A DNA stretch of 64,000 nt, taken from assembly GCF_963082655.1 (NCBI RefSeq), contig NC_081554.1:51896750-51960749 (forward strand), given 5' to 3'. The notes beneath the pieces were generated by a model, which worked only from the letters and a program-made list of their open reading frames with translations, was not told where the DNA came from and ran no database searches. Position 1 is the first letter of the stretch; each line of letters opens with the position of its first letter. This document shows, piece by piece, positions 1 through 8,473 of the stretch. The DNA comes from Stomoxys calcitrans (Eukaryota > Arthropoda > Insecta > Diptera > Muscidae). The translations under genes and the position numbers were made by a program.

Positions 1-900
1 AAATTTTGGCTAAATTGGGCAATGAATGCGCCTTTTATGGGGCCAAAACCTTGAATCGAGAGATTGGTCTATATGGCAGCTATATCCAAATCTAAACCGG
101 TCTGGCCCAAATTGCAGAAAGTTGACAAAGAGCCTAACGTAACTCAGTGTCCCAAATTTCGGCGACATCGGACAATAAATGCGCCTTTTATGAGCCCAAA
201 ACCTTAAATCGAGAGATCGGTCTATATGGCAGCTATATCCAAATCTGGACCGATCGTGACCAAATTGAAGAAGGATGCCGAAAGGCCCAATATAACTCAC
301 TATCCGAAATTTTGGCTAAATTGGGCAATGAATGCGCCTTTTATGGGGCAAAAACATTAAATCGAGAGATTGGTCTATATGGCAGCTATATCCAAATCTG
401 AACCGATCTGGCCCAAATTGCAGAAAGTTGACAAAGAGCCTAACGTAACTCAGTGTCCCAAATTTCGGCGACATCGGACAATAAATGCGCCTTTTATGGG
501 CCCAAAACCTTAAATCGAAAAATCGGTCTATATGGCAGCTATATCCTAATCTGGACCAATCTGGGCAAAATTGAAAAATGATGCCGACTAGCCCAACAAA
601 ACTCACTGTTCAAAATTTCAGCAAAATCTGGTAATAAATGAGGCTTTTATGGGCCTAAAACATTTAATTGGCGGATCGGTCTACATGGGAGCTATATCAA
701 GAAATAGCTCGATATAGCCCATCTTCGAAATTAACCTGCTTATGGAAAAAAAAAAGAATCTGCGCGAAGTTTCAGCTCAATATCTCAATTTTTGAAGACT
801 GTAGCGTGATTTCAACTGACAGACGGACAGACCGGCGCACATGGCTAGGTCGTCTTAGATCGTAATCGGTATTTAGTGAATGACAAAATGAATATAACCC
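1..900 (+). repeat. HINE-like element, 3' part: tandem monomers and tail
   Basis: The stretch is built of ~153-bp monomers arranged as 306-bp dimers; the phrase 'ggctaaattgggcaatgaat' recurs exactly 306 bases later. Each monomer carries 'gatcggtctatatggcagct'. The block ends at about 820-900 with the tail signature (gacagacggacag, acatggctagg) and a degraded 'cggtggtggg' terminus. The head lies outside the window. Assignment to a DINE-1/Helentron-associated group is inferred from the layout of palindromic head, central tandem repeats and conserved tail. Small ORFs crossing it are repeat translations, not genes. Confidence 0.8.
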
Positions 901-904
901 CATT

Positions 905-2030
905 CTTCGGTGGTGGGTGAAGGGAGAGAGGTAGAAATTACAGAGCCTTGTGGTACTCCTGTGGTCAATCTATATTGGTCAGATGGGAACCCATCTACAA
1001 CAACTCTTATAGTGCCATCTTTGAGAAAACTCGATATAAATCGAGTGAAATTATTACCGACACCAAAAGCGACAAGCTTTAAAAGGAGTGCACCATGGCA
1101 GACCCTATCAAATGACTTGGTGATATCCAGAGCGACGACCTTACTCTCACCGACTTTACTCTCACCCGTGGAGCGATTTATGCGGAAGCCATTTTGTCGG
1201 TCGCCAAGAAGATCATTGAACTCTAACTATCACACAAGATGGGAATTGACCATGCTCTCAATAACGTTGGAGAGGGCGGAGCATAACGTTATTGGTTGGT
1301 AATTCGCAAGGTCGGTTGGGGAACCCATATTGTCGGTCGCTAAGAAGACCATTGGACTCTAAATATATCAAAGGGTGATAATTGACCATGCTCTCCATAA
1401 CCTTGGAAAGCGCGGAGCATTACGCTATTGGTTGGTAATTCGCAGGGTCGGTTGCCTCACCTTTCTTGGGGATAGGCTACCATCAGGTCACCCGTGGAGC
1501 GATTTCTGCTTAACCCATATTGTCGGTTGCTAAGAAGACCATTGAACTCTAAATATCTCACAAGATGGTAATTGACCATGCTCTCCATAACCTTGGATAG
1601 CGCGAAGCATAACGCTATTGGTCGGTTGCCTCATCCTTCTTAAGGATAGGCTGCCATCAGATCACCCGTGGAGCGATTTCTGCGGAACCTATATTGTCGG
1701 TTGCTAAGAAGACCATTGAACTCTAAATATCTCACAAGATGGTAATTGACCATGCTCTCCATAACCTTGGATAGCGCGAAGCATAACGCTAGTGGTCGAT
1801 AATTCGCAGGGTCGGTTGCATCACCTTTCTTGGGGATAGGCTGCATGTACGCAATCTTCCAACGCGCCTTAAGCAAGGTTGAAAAGATTGCGTAAAGGAC
1901 GAGCGAGCGTCAGAGAACACTTGCATAAAACAAGCGACCATATGCCATCCGAGCCGGGGATTTATTAACGTCGAGATCTGCAAGAACTCTTTTGACTCCG
2001 AAAATTTATCTAAGGCATGGAATCAGATAC
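905..2030 (-). pseudogene. Non-LTR retrotransposon reverse transcriptase remnant with an internally amplified segment
   Basis: Read on the minus strand, 1876-1640 encodes the RT fingers: WKIAYMQPIPKKG, then ANYRPLAL, then LLSNRQYRFRRNRSTGDL. Further on (1155-905) come the palm-like stretches VVALDITKSFDRVCHGALL and TTGVPQGSVIS, motifs of APE-type (Jockey-superfamily) non-LTR RTs. Upstream codons around 2000-1880 match the 'KSPG-DGI' region but are frameshifted. Between fingers and palm the finger segment is repeated about four times (see the repeat entry). No single frame spans the domain, so the copy is dead. The catalytic YADD box is not visible. Confidence 0.85.
1155..1870 (-). repeat. Tandem amplification of an RT-finger segment (~174-bp unit)
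   Basis: The phrases 'gtggagcgatttctgcgg', 'aagaagaccattgaactc' and 'gaccatgctctccataacc' recur in the same order about four times. The cleanest spacing is 174 bp (1494 to 1668). Units differ by scattered substitutions and small deletions, so the amplification is old or was built stepwise. All units are the same piece of the minus-strand RT ORF, roughly from ANYRPL to NRSTG. Confidence 0.85.
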
Positions 2031-2121
2031 GTCTTCAATAAGGGGAAGTGGTTGATCGCGGAAAGAATTTCCCGTAAACATGTCGGCCCCCAGGTTAGCC
2101 ATCAATACAATCTTGGCCCTT

Positions 2122-2427
2122 GGCGCAGAGGTTAGCATGCCCGCCTATGATGCAGAACGCCTGGGTTAGAATCCTGGCGAAACCATCGGAAAAAATTTTC
2201 AGCAGTGATTTTTCCCCTCCTAATCCTGGCCACATTTTTGAGGTACTATGCCATGTAAAACTTCTCTCCAAAGAGGAGTCGCACTGCGGAACGCCGTTCG
2301 GACTCGGCTATAAGAAGGAGGCCCCTTATCATTGAGCTTAAACTTGAATCGGACTACAATCATTGATATGTAAGAAGTTTGCCCCTGTTCCTTAGTGGAA
2401 TGTTCATGGGCAAAATTTGCAATTTTG
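2122..2427 (+). mobile_element. tRNA-derived SINE, near full length, with target-site duplication
   Basis: The head 'tggcgcagaggttagcatg' is a pol III A-box-like block and 'cctgggttagaatcctgg' a degraded B box (GGTTCGAAACC in the 63.5-kb copy). The body continues with 'gtcgcactgcggaacgccgt', 'ggaggccccttatcattgag' and the tail 'tgttcatgggcaaaatttgc'. Flanks CAATCTTGGCCCTT (2108-2121) and CAATCTTAGCCCTT (2428-2441) form a 13/14-bp target duplication, which supports LINE-mediated retroposition. It is one of about eight copies or fragments in the window. Confidence 0.92.
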
Positions 2428-2441
2428 CAATCTTAGCCCTT

Positions 2442-3090
2442 GTTACCACGTTTAAGGTATTTAGTAGATTTTCTAGATTGTTTTATGAAAATTGTTCCAA
2501 AGGCAACCCAGTTCAATATTCAGAATACATCAAGGATGTTGGTCCATGCATTCGCCTTGGGAGCATGGTAACCAAACATACAACAGCTGAAGCTGAATAG
2601 CTTTCAGCCGAACATGTGTGCAACAAGAATGTGGCTGATAATTTTTCATCATATGCAAATGATGCCACCGTCAATGGTCGTGTCCATAATAACACTGTAT
2701 AACACTTCCTTTTCTCCCTCCAGACCAGCAAAATAAAAGCAACCAGCCAAACAACCAACAAAAACAAATAAAGCCACAAAATGTGAAAACAAAAGTAAGA
2801 ATTACTCCAACATTCGCCAAAACATCAAAAAAAGGCACAATGAGCTCGAAATGGTTTCCACAACATTTAGAGGAAAAAAATAAGAGTTGATGCCACAATA
2901 CAGACGTTTTCCAGCTGTTTTTAATTTTATGCAATTAGTATTGTTTTTTTTTGGTAAAGACACACAACACTAAGAGATCTATGGTAACACCTTCATATCA
3001 CAAAACATTAAAAAAAAAAGACCAAACTTTGCCAAAGCAGTGACTGACATGAACTTTCCATAGAAAACTAAGGACCTTGTTCACAGGACC
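2442..3090. other. Unassigned AT-rich sequence
   Basis: No transposon motif, RNA gene or convincing ORF is seen. Short homopolymer runs occur, for example near 2875 and 2945. Small ORFs on the minus strand have low-complexity, leucine/phenylalanine-rich translations with no recognisable domain. Confidence 0.5.
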
Positions 3091-3255
3091 CTGGGGATAG
3101 CTTCCCCTGAATGGACGATAGCATGAACCTTAGAAAAACTGAGTTTGTACTTTTCGCCACGAAACGAAAGCTACGCGTATTTGGGGAAATGTGGTAGAGC
3201 TGCAGCTTTCTCAAGTGGCCAAGTCCCTTGGCATGATTTTGGCAAATGTATATTT
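3090..3255 (+). pseudogene. Non-LTR RT fragment (thumb region)
   Basis: In changing frames the codons give NLRKTEFVLFATKRK followed by VVELQLSQVAKSLGMIL. This matches the 'N--KTELVLFT-K-K ... L-LS--VK-LG-ILD' segment that follows YADD in Jockey-superfamily RTs. The fragment is short and frameshifted, with an RT-unrelated SINE tail directly downstream. The exact element is not identifiable. Confidence 0.7.
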
Positions 3256-3345
3256 GCTCCTAAACACACCATTAAGGAACAGGGGCAAACTTCTGACATA
3301 ACCATGAAAGCTATCCGGTTCAAAATTAACCTCAATGATAAAGCC
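3246..3345 (-). mobile_element. SINE 3'-end fragment
   Basis: The segment 'caccattaaggaacagggg' and 'caaacttctgacata', followed by 'aacctcaatgataaag', is the reverse complement of the SINE 3' region found at 2330-2427. The tRNA-related head is missing, as expected for a 5'-truncated SINE. Confidence 0.75.
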
Positions 3346-3894
3346 GAGTTCGCACTCGTCTTAGTGTGGCGAGAAACGTACGATCTGACACTGCACGGTA
3401 GCAGGACATCACAAAGCTGCAAACACAACAGGTGTCAACGGAATACTGCACTCGGCGGACCCAATTGCTTGAAGAAAGCATTCCATATCGCGATAGTAAA
3501 GCAGCGCAATGGCAAACCATTGTCCACTCTATGGGAAGAGCCGTACTTGGTACCAAAGCCTCCACCATTGAACCCAAGTACGACCAGTAGAGCCAAAATG
3601 CTACTGAAGTCAAAATTGAAGCATCCAGTGCAACCTTACAGTCAGTAGAAACGCGTCAGATGAAGGAGAGGTATCGGAAGAAAAGGAGAGAGGAAAAATG
3701 TCTCTTCCGTAAAAAGAAGAAGGAAATGGAAAGACATGAGTGTGAGCGAATTGAGATGTACAGGAGTCAAAATGAAGTCCGAAAATTCTACAAAATAATT
3801 ACACTTCAAACCGATGACTTTGGTACAGGGACATCCTCCGGGAGAGACAAGGAAAGAAATCTGGTAACTGGTACATATAGTGTACTGCGAATAT

Positions 3895-4290
3895 AGAAAG
3901 AACATGTTTTCCAGCTGACGGAATCTGCTGATGGTTACAATGAGTATACCACAGAACCAATCCCTGATGATGGTATAGATTTTTTACCTGCCAGGCAGAA
4001 TTAAGTCCAAGTAGCTGTGACCTGACTGAAAAACAACAAGACAGCAGGAGCCGACGGGTTGCCCACTGAACTATTCAAGACCGGAGGTGACGTCGGTGCA
4101 ACCGAGACAGATTGTGTGCTTAGGACATAGAAATAGCATGTTTCCCAGCTGCCGGTATCTGCTGATGGTTCCCATGAGTATACCGCAGAACCAATCCTTG
4201 ATGATGGTATATAATTTTAACCTCCTAGGCAGAATGAGGTCCATGTAGCTGTGACCCGACTGAAAAACAACAAGGCAGCAGGAGCCGAAG
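3895..4290 (+). repeat. Diverged tandem duplication inside the RTE linker
   Basis: The block 'ctgctgatggtt...catgagtataccgcagaacc' with 'ccttgatgatggtat' and 'ctgaaaaacaacaag' occurs at about 3915-4040 and again at 4150-4275. The copies differ by several substitutions and a changed 3' junction ('gacgtcggtgcaac' after the first). Both encode the EEQ/DDGI-LKNNK stretch just upstream of RT. Confidence 0.85.
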
Positions 4291-4917
4291 GGTTGCCCGC
4301 TGAACTATTCAAGACCGAAGGTGACACGCTGATAAGGCGTATGCATCAGCTCGTCTTCGCAATCTGGCTAGAAGAGCGCATACCCGATGATTGGAACCTG
4401 AGCATACTACATCCCGTTCACAAGAAAGGGGGCATGATGGTCTGTGCCAACTATAGAGGAATAAGTCTCCTCCCCATCGCATACAAGATACCATCGAGCG
4501 TACTTTTTGTAAGCTAAAAAAAAAGTAGGACATAATTGTGTTCTATCAGTGTGGCTTTAGACCTGGTAAATCCACAAAAGACAGGATATTTAAGCTGCGC
4601 CAAAATCAGGAAAAGACCCGAGAAGGTAAAATCAACACCTACCAACTTTTCGTTGACTACAAAGACGCTTTTGAAAGCCCTATTCATTCAAAGGCATTTA
4701 AAGCCATGTCTGAGTTTGGCATTCCTACAAAACTGGCAAGACCTTGCAAGATGACGATTGGTGATACACGCTCGTCATTTAAAATAGGAAAGAATCTCTC
4801 CGAATACCAAACGAGGTTTCAGACAAGGAGGTAGCCTATCGCATGATCTCTTTAATATCCTGATGGAGAAATTTTTTTTTAAGAGATGCAGGTGTGAATA
4901 GGCATGGAACACTACTC

Positions 4918-5537
4918 AAAGGAAGACATATGGTACTCGCCTATGCTTACGCTATCGACATTAGTGGTCACGGGAAGAAGTATTTGCAGCCTTTGAAAGA
5001 TAATCAGTGAAAATGGGTCTGGCAGTAAATGCAGATAAGACAAAGTGGATGATATCAACACAGCCCTGTAAACCTGAGCAGATAAGGAAAATGGAGAAAT
5101 TTGGGAACTACAACTTTGAAAGAGCCAGCAACTTTATCTACCTCGCCACCGCCGTAACCGAAACAAATGACACCAGTTATTAAATAAAACGAAGGATAAG
5201 ATTGGCTAACAGATGCTCCCTTGGATCAAAGGAAGACATATGGTACTCGCCTATGCTTACGTTATCGACATTAGTGGTCACGGGAAGAAGTATTTGCAGC
5301 CTTTAAAAGATAATCAGTGAAAATGGGTCTGGCAGTAAATGCAGATAAGACAAAGTGGATGATATCAACACAGCCCTGTAAACCTGAGCAGATAAGGAAA
5401 ATGGAGAAATTTAGGAACTACAACTTTGAAAGAGCCAGCAACTTTATCTACCTCGCCACCGCCGTAACCGAAACAAATGACACCAGTTATTAAATAAAAC
5501 GAAGGATAAGATTGGCTAACAGATGCTCCCTTGGATT
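4918..5537 (+). repeat. 310-bp tandem duplication inside the RTE RT
   Basis: The sequence from 'aaggaagacatatggtactc' to 'cagatgctcccttgga' is present twice, offset by 310 bases (4921 and 5231), with only a few mismatches (for example gctatcgac/gttatcgac and gggaac/aggaac). The near-identity shows the duplication is much younger than the decay of the surrounding RT. Confidence 0.95.
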
Positions 5538-5889
5538 AAGGAAGCGGATGAGGAGCAAAACCATCTCTCGACAGACGACAATTACACTATTCAAGACGCT
5601 GATACTACCCGCGCAGTAGTATGGCTCCGAAGCATGGGTGGTTGCGAAAGCAGATGAGCCAGTACTTAGAGCGTTTGAGAGAAAAGTCCTTCGTAAAATG
5701 AATAGACCAATTTGCGTTAATGGAGAATATAGGCGTCGTATGAACCACGAGTTGTATGAGCTGAATCAGCTGTATGACAACGATAGCAAAGTTTAACGCA
5801 TCAAAATACAACGAATGTGTTGGTTTGGTCATGTTGTCAGAGTGGATGAAGAAGCTTCAACAAAGAAGTCTTTTGAAGGCGACCATAAG

Positions 5890-6311
5890 GTATAGCTGGA
5901 AAAATATCGATGGCAATATCGATAATAACGATATTTTATTTTCTGTCTGAATATCGATTTATATTTTTCTATCGATACTATCGGCAAAGTTCTTTTTTTA
6001 ACGAAAAAAAAATTTAATAAAAATAAGCGATCCGGCACTTAAAGTAACCTATAAAATTCATTGCACCTATAGATGGCGCAATTTTCATCCGATTGGGCTT
6101 TAATTTTGTACAATGATTTCTCTCATGACTTCCAACTGAATTCATTAAATGTTTTTTTATTCGGTTTGTTCGTTGATATTGCTTCTATATAAAACGATCT
6201 CCTAATTTTTACGTCTCATTTTCGTTTGAAATATCGGTGATGGTATCGATATTTATTATTAGAAATATCGAAAATATCAAATGTTGCGATTATCGATAGT
6301 TTGCCAGCTCC
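5890..6311. mobile_element. hAT-type MITE with 8-bp target-site duplication
   Basis: The 8-mer ACCATAAG occurs at 5882-5889 and at 6312-6319, flanking a 422-bp AT-rich block. Its ends are imperfect inverted repeats: 'agctggaaaaatatcgat' at the left, and on the opposite strand 'agctggcaaactatcgat' at the right. There is no ORF. An 8-bp duplication and short TIRs are diagnostic of hAT-superfamily elements. Both ends are rich in ATCGAT/CGATA words. It sits at the 3' edge of the RTE remnant, interrupting its last codons. Confidence 0.8.
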
Positions 6312-6394
6312 ACCATAAGTGTATTCTACAATACATTCGGCTAGAGAAATAAATTTTCTGTAATGGCCGATTAATGTAAAGTAAGATAAGCCCA

Positions 6395-6580
6395 GTACGA
6401 ACGGCTTGCCACAATGCGACACCTCATTGGGGGGGGGAGATTTACATGGCATAGTACCTAACAAATATCGCCAGCCTTGGGAGGGGGTAACCACCGCTGA
6501 CGTTCTCACCAGGATTCGAACCCAGGCATTCGGTGTCATAGGCGAACATGCTTTTCTCTGCGCTATGGTGACCTCCATAT
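6395..6580 (-). mobile_element. tRNA-derived SINE, 3'-truncated copy
   Basis: The minus-strand head is complete: 'ggattcgaacccaggc' is an intact B box on the complementary strand and 'ctctgcgctatggtgacc' the A-box side. The body is degraded ('ttacatggcatagtacc', 'gccacaatgcgacacc') and stops near 6395, so the 3' third is missing. It also carries a run of nine G at about 6430. Confidence 0.88.
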
Positions 6581-6619
6581 TCTTGACTAGAAACTAAACT
6601 GCAAATGAAAACTTGAAGA

Positions 6620-7100
6620 AATATTCAGAATGGTCCTAAATGCGCTCAATTCCTGTCGCAACTTCATAAAAAAGGGTTTGGGCTTAGGCCGGAGACTCTG
6701 TACTCTGGAAGTTCACCTTGGGGGTTCACCTGATTCTCACCCATGGATGTCTGGTATGGCATCAAGCTCTGAGCAGCTTTGCCCTCCGCAGGATAATTTA
6801 GAAAGTGCAGGGTACCGCGGCGGGGCTGATTTTTGCAACAAGGAGGAGTTCCAGAGAGAAGCATTGAAAAGCATATTCGATACTACGCCCCTGATGATTC
6901 TTTCCTATGGATGTCTGGTATGACATCAAGATCTGGGCAACTTAGCCCCTTATCGGTTGATAAGGGGCTAAGGAAGTAGTTAGGAAGCAATAGGGTAATT
7001 AGGAAGCTACAGGGTACGGCGGAGGTGCTGATATCTACAACAAGGAGGAGTATCCAGAGAGAGGCACTAAATACCTTCTTCCGTCTTATGTACCTGCACC
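6620..7100. repeat. Diverged direct repeat, second unit with a 13-bp perfect hairpin
   Basis: 'catggatgtctggtatggca', 'gtgcagggtac(c)gcgg' and 'caacaaggaggag' with 'ccagagagaagca' occur at ~6741-6875, and again as related phrases at ~6907-7070. The second unit contains an extra segment with TTAGCCCCTTATC-ggtt-GATAAGGGGCTAA at 6942-6971. The parent element is not recognised; it may be part of the non-LTR remnant that follows. Confidence 0.7.
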
Positions 7101-7269
7101 CTTATGTTAGATGTGCAGCGTCTAAAGTCGCCCTTTGACTGGCGATGACGGGATCCTAGCATTCCTCAAACGTTAAGCATTCTTCTATCCCTATGCTGCG
7201 CAAGGCTTTATATGCCAGAGTAGTCCTTCCTGGTTGGCTGGGTAGATGTCGAGAAGGGATGGGGGTATG

Positions 7270-7560
7270 CCACCATTCACATGACTTTTTGCATACAAGG
7301 ATGGTTCTAAATAGAATGGAAATATAGGGCAGGAGTCTACAATGAGTTCCTTCGAATTGAGGAGATGCTTTTAGACAGTTGATGCGTCTTTTGAGCAAAA
7401 GTCTCCTCGATCCTAAAGGCACTGGAGGGGATGCTGCTGGGGGATGGATGCCTGATCAGATTATATACAAAAGTCATAATTTAGGTGGACAGTCAACATG
7501 CGCTCAAAGATCTGGCGTCGAACAATGAGTTCCAGACTAGCTCTTTGAATGACTTTTTCA
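7270..7560 (+). pseudogene. RNase H fragment of an I/LOA-like non-LTR retrotransposon
   Basis: Across frames one reads YKDGSK, then RAGVYNEFLRIEE, then AKVSSILKALEGM, then VDSQHALKDLASN. This matches the RNase H layout 'YTDGSK ... GAGV ... FQAEV-AI ... VDSQAAL' of non-LTR retrotransposons, with the catalytic D of DGSK and of VDSQ visible. Stops and frameshifts break it. It is cut off at about 7560 where the HINE-like monomers begin. Confidence 0.75.
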
Positions 7561-7966
7561 AATATATATGAGCTATATCGAGTTATGGTCCCATATTGAC
7601 CATACTTGTCATGGCTGTTAGATGCCATAGAAAAATACTACCATTTCAGGCAAATCTAGTAACAATTGCGTCCTCTAGAGGATCAGGAAGTCAATTTGGG
7701 AGATCGGTTTATATGCCAGCTATAGCAGGTAATGGACTGATCAAGACCATAGCGCAGTTATTGAAAGTCCAATCAAAACGCTACGCGTACAATTTCAGTG
7801 CAATCGAATAAGTATTTCGTCCTCTAGAATCTCAAGAAGTCAAATAGTGAGATCGCTTTATATGGCACCTGTATCTGACAGACAGACGGACGGACATGGC
7901 TAGATTGACTTAGAATGTTATGACGATCAAGAATAAAAATAATTTATGGGATCTTAGACGAATATT
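7560..7966 (+). repeat. HINE-like element, tail part, interrupted
   Basis: Two to three ~153-bp monomers ('gagatcggtttatatg', 'gcgtcctctagaggatcagg') lead into the tail 'cagacagacggacggacatg' and 'ttatgggatcttagacgaat'. The tail is broken exactly at GAATATT (7960-7966) and resumes at 9343 with GAATATTTCGGAGTTTCACA, so the 1376 bases in between are one later insertion. Confidence 0.85.
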
Positions 7967-8212
7967 GAGCCTGGGGGTTGTTATGGGCTGAAAAACTTAT
8001 AAATCAGCATGGTAGGGCGGGAAGCTGATCAGTTAGACAAGATCTATAGCTGTATCACATAGTAATATCATCATCCTATTTCTTCTACTTCTCCACTTTC
8101 TTTTTTACCTATTTTTTTTTTTATTTTCTTCCTATATCCTTTCCTGAAGAGCTACCTAATTTTACTTTTATGTTTACGAACCCGAGTGTACTTCTGAAGG
8201 GAAAGAACTGCC

Positions 8213-8287
8213 CCAAGACTGAGCACGGCCGGGGCAAGGAGGTAGCCACTCCCAGAGGAAGTAGAGACCGTGTGGTGGTACGTTACA
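8213..8287 (+). repeat. 5'-truncated LTR copy (plus orientation)
   Basis: This is the plus-strand counterpart of the 86-bp LTR. It lacks the first ~11 bases and ends 'tggtggtacgttaca', one mismatch from the intact end. The spacer taaattaaa (8288-8296) and PBS follow. Confidence 0.75.
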
Positions 8288-8296
8288 TAAATTAAA

Positions 8297-8312
8297 TGGC
8301 GCCCAACGTGGG
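8297..8312 (+). other. Primer-binding site complementary to the tRNA-Lys 3' end
   Basis: TGGCGCCCAACGTGGG is the reverse complement of the 3' end of insect/vertebrate tRNA-Lys(CUU) (CCCACGUUGGGCGCCA), the primer used by many LTR elements including gypsy-type ones. It lies 9 bases after the LTR end. The following GCTC is shared by the extended PBS and by the tRNA D-arm, marking a likely template-switch point. Confidence 0.8.
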
Positions 8313-8378
8313 CTCAGTCGGTAGAGCATGGGACTCTTTATTTCAGGGTCGTGGGTTTGTGCTCCACGATGGGCGCCA
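8302..8378 (+). pseudogene. tRNA-Lys(CUU)-derived sequence with templated CCA
   Basis: The D-arm 'gctcagtcggtagagc', anticodon loop CTCTTTA (anticodon CTT at 8336-8338), variable region 'agggtc' and T-arm 'gtgggtttgtgctccac' match tRNA-Lys(CUU). The acceptor 3' strand GATGGGC is followed by discriminator G and CCA (8376-8378). Eukaryotic nuclear tRNA genes do not encode CCA, so this derives from a mature tRNA. The T-loop (TTTGTGC) and B box are mutated, and the 5' side has an irregular linker, so it is not a working gene. Confidence 0.85.
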
Positions 8379-8387
8379 TTTAATTTA

Positions 8388-8473
8388 TGTAACGAACCAC
8401 CACACGGGCTCTACTTCCTCTGGGAGTAGCTACCTCCTTGCCCGGCCGTGCTCAGTCTTGGTGGTTCGTTACA
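8388..8473 (-). repeat. Complete 86-bp LTR (minus orientation)
   Basis: On the minus strand the segment begins TGTAACGAACCACCA and ends TGGTGGTTCGTTACA, a 15-base perfect inverted repeat with the TG...CA ends expected of an LTR. It is followed by the spacer TAAATTAAA and the lysine PBS. At 86 bp it is very short, in the range of miniature (TRIM-like) LTR elements. No internal coding region of the parent element is in the window. Confidence 0.75.

Larger units (their letters stand above)
3346..5889 (+). pseudogene. RTE-type non-LTR retrotransposon remnant (EN/RT linker, RT, C-terminus)
   Basis: Codons across three frames reconstruct the order typical of RTE elements. The order is a basic linker (ERYRKKRREEKCLFRKKKKE, 3663-3725), then NEVRKFYK, then RT motifs LKNNKAAGAEGLPAELFK (4260-4315), PVHKKGGMMVCANYRGISLL (4417-4476) and CGFRPGKSTKDRIF (4550-4590). 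A YADD equivalent is degraded near 4940. The C-terminus has SEAWVVAKADEP, ERKVLRK and RRRMNHELYEL (5625-5765). Multiple stops, frameshifts and two internal tandem duplications make it non-functional. The closest recognised relatives are RTE elements whose endonuclease is often misannotated as craniofacial development protein 2. Confidence 0.88.
8213..8473. repeat. Palindrome: LTR + PBS arms around a tRNA-Lys core
   Basis: The left arm (8213-8311) and right arm (8364-8461) are reverse complements over ~98 bases with about five differences; the loop is 52 bases. Each arm consists of a short LTR, a 9-base spacer (taaattaaa) and the 18-nt-type lysine primer-binding site (tggcgcccaacgtggg). The loop completes a tRNA-Lys. 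The arrangement matches a plus-strand strong-stop DNA that copied the tRNA primer past the PBS and then folded back on itself. See the separate entries for the parts. Confidence 0.9.

Noticed and set aside
8302..8378. A functional tRNA-Lys gene
   Set aside because: The T-loop is mutated, the 5' side is irregular, CCA is encoded, and the flanks are LTR sequence.
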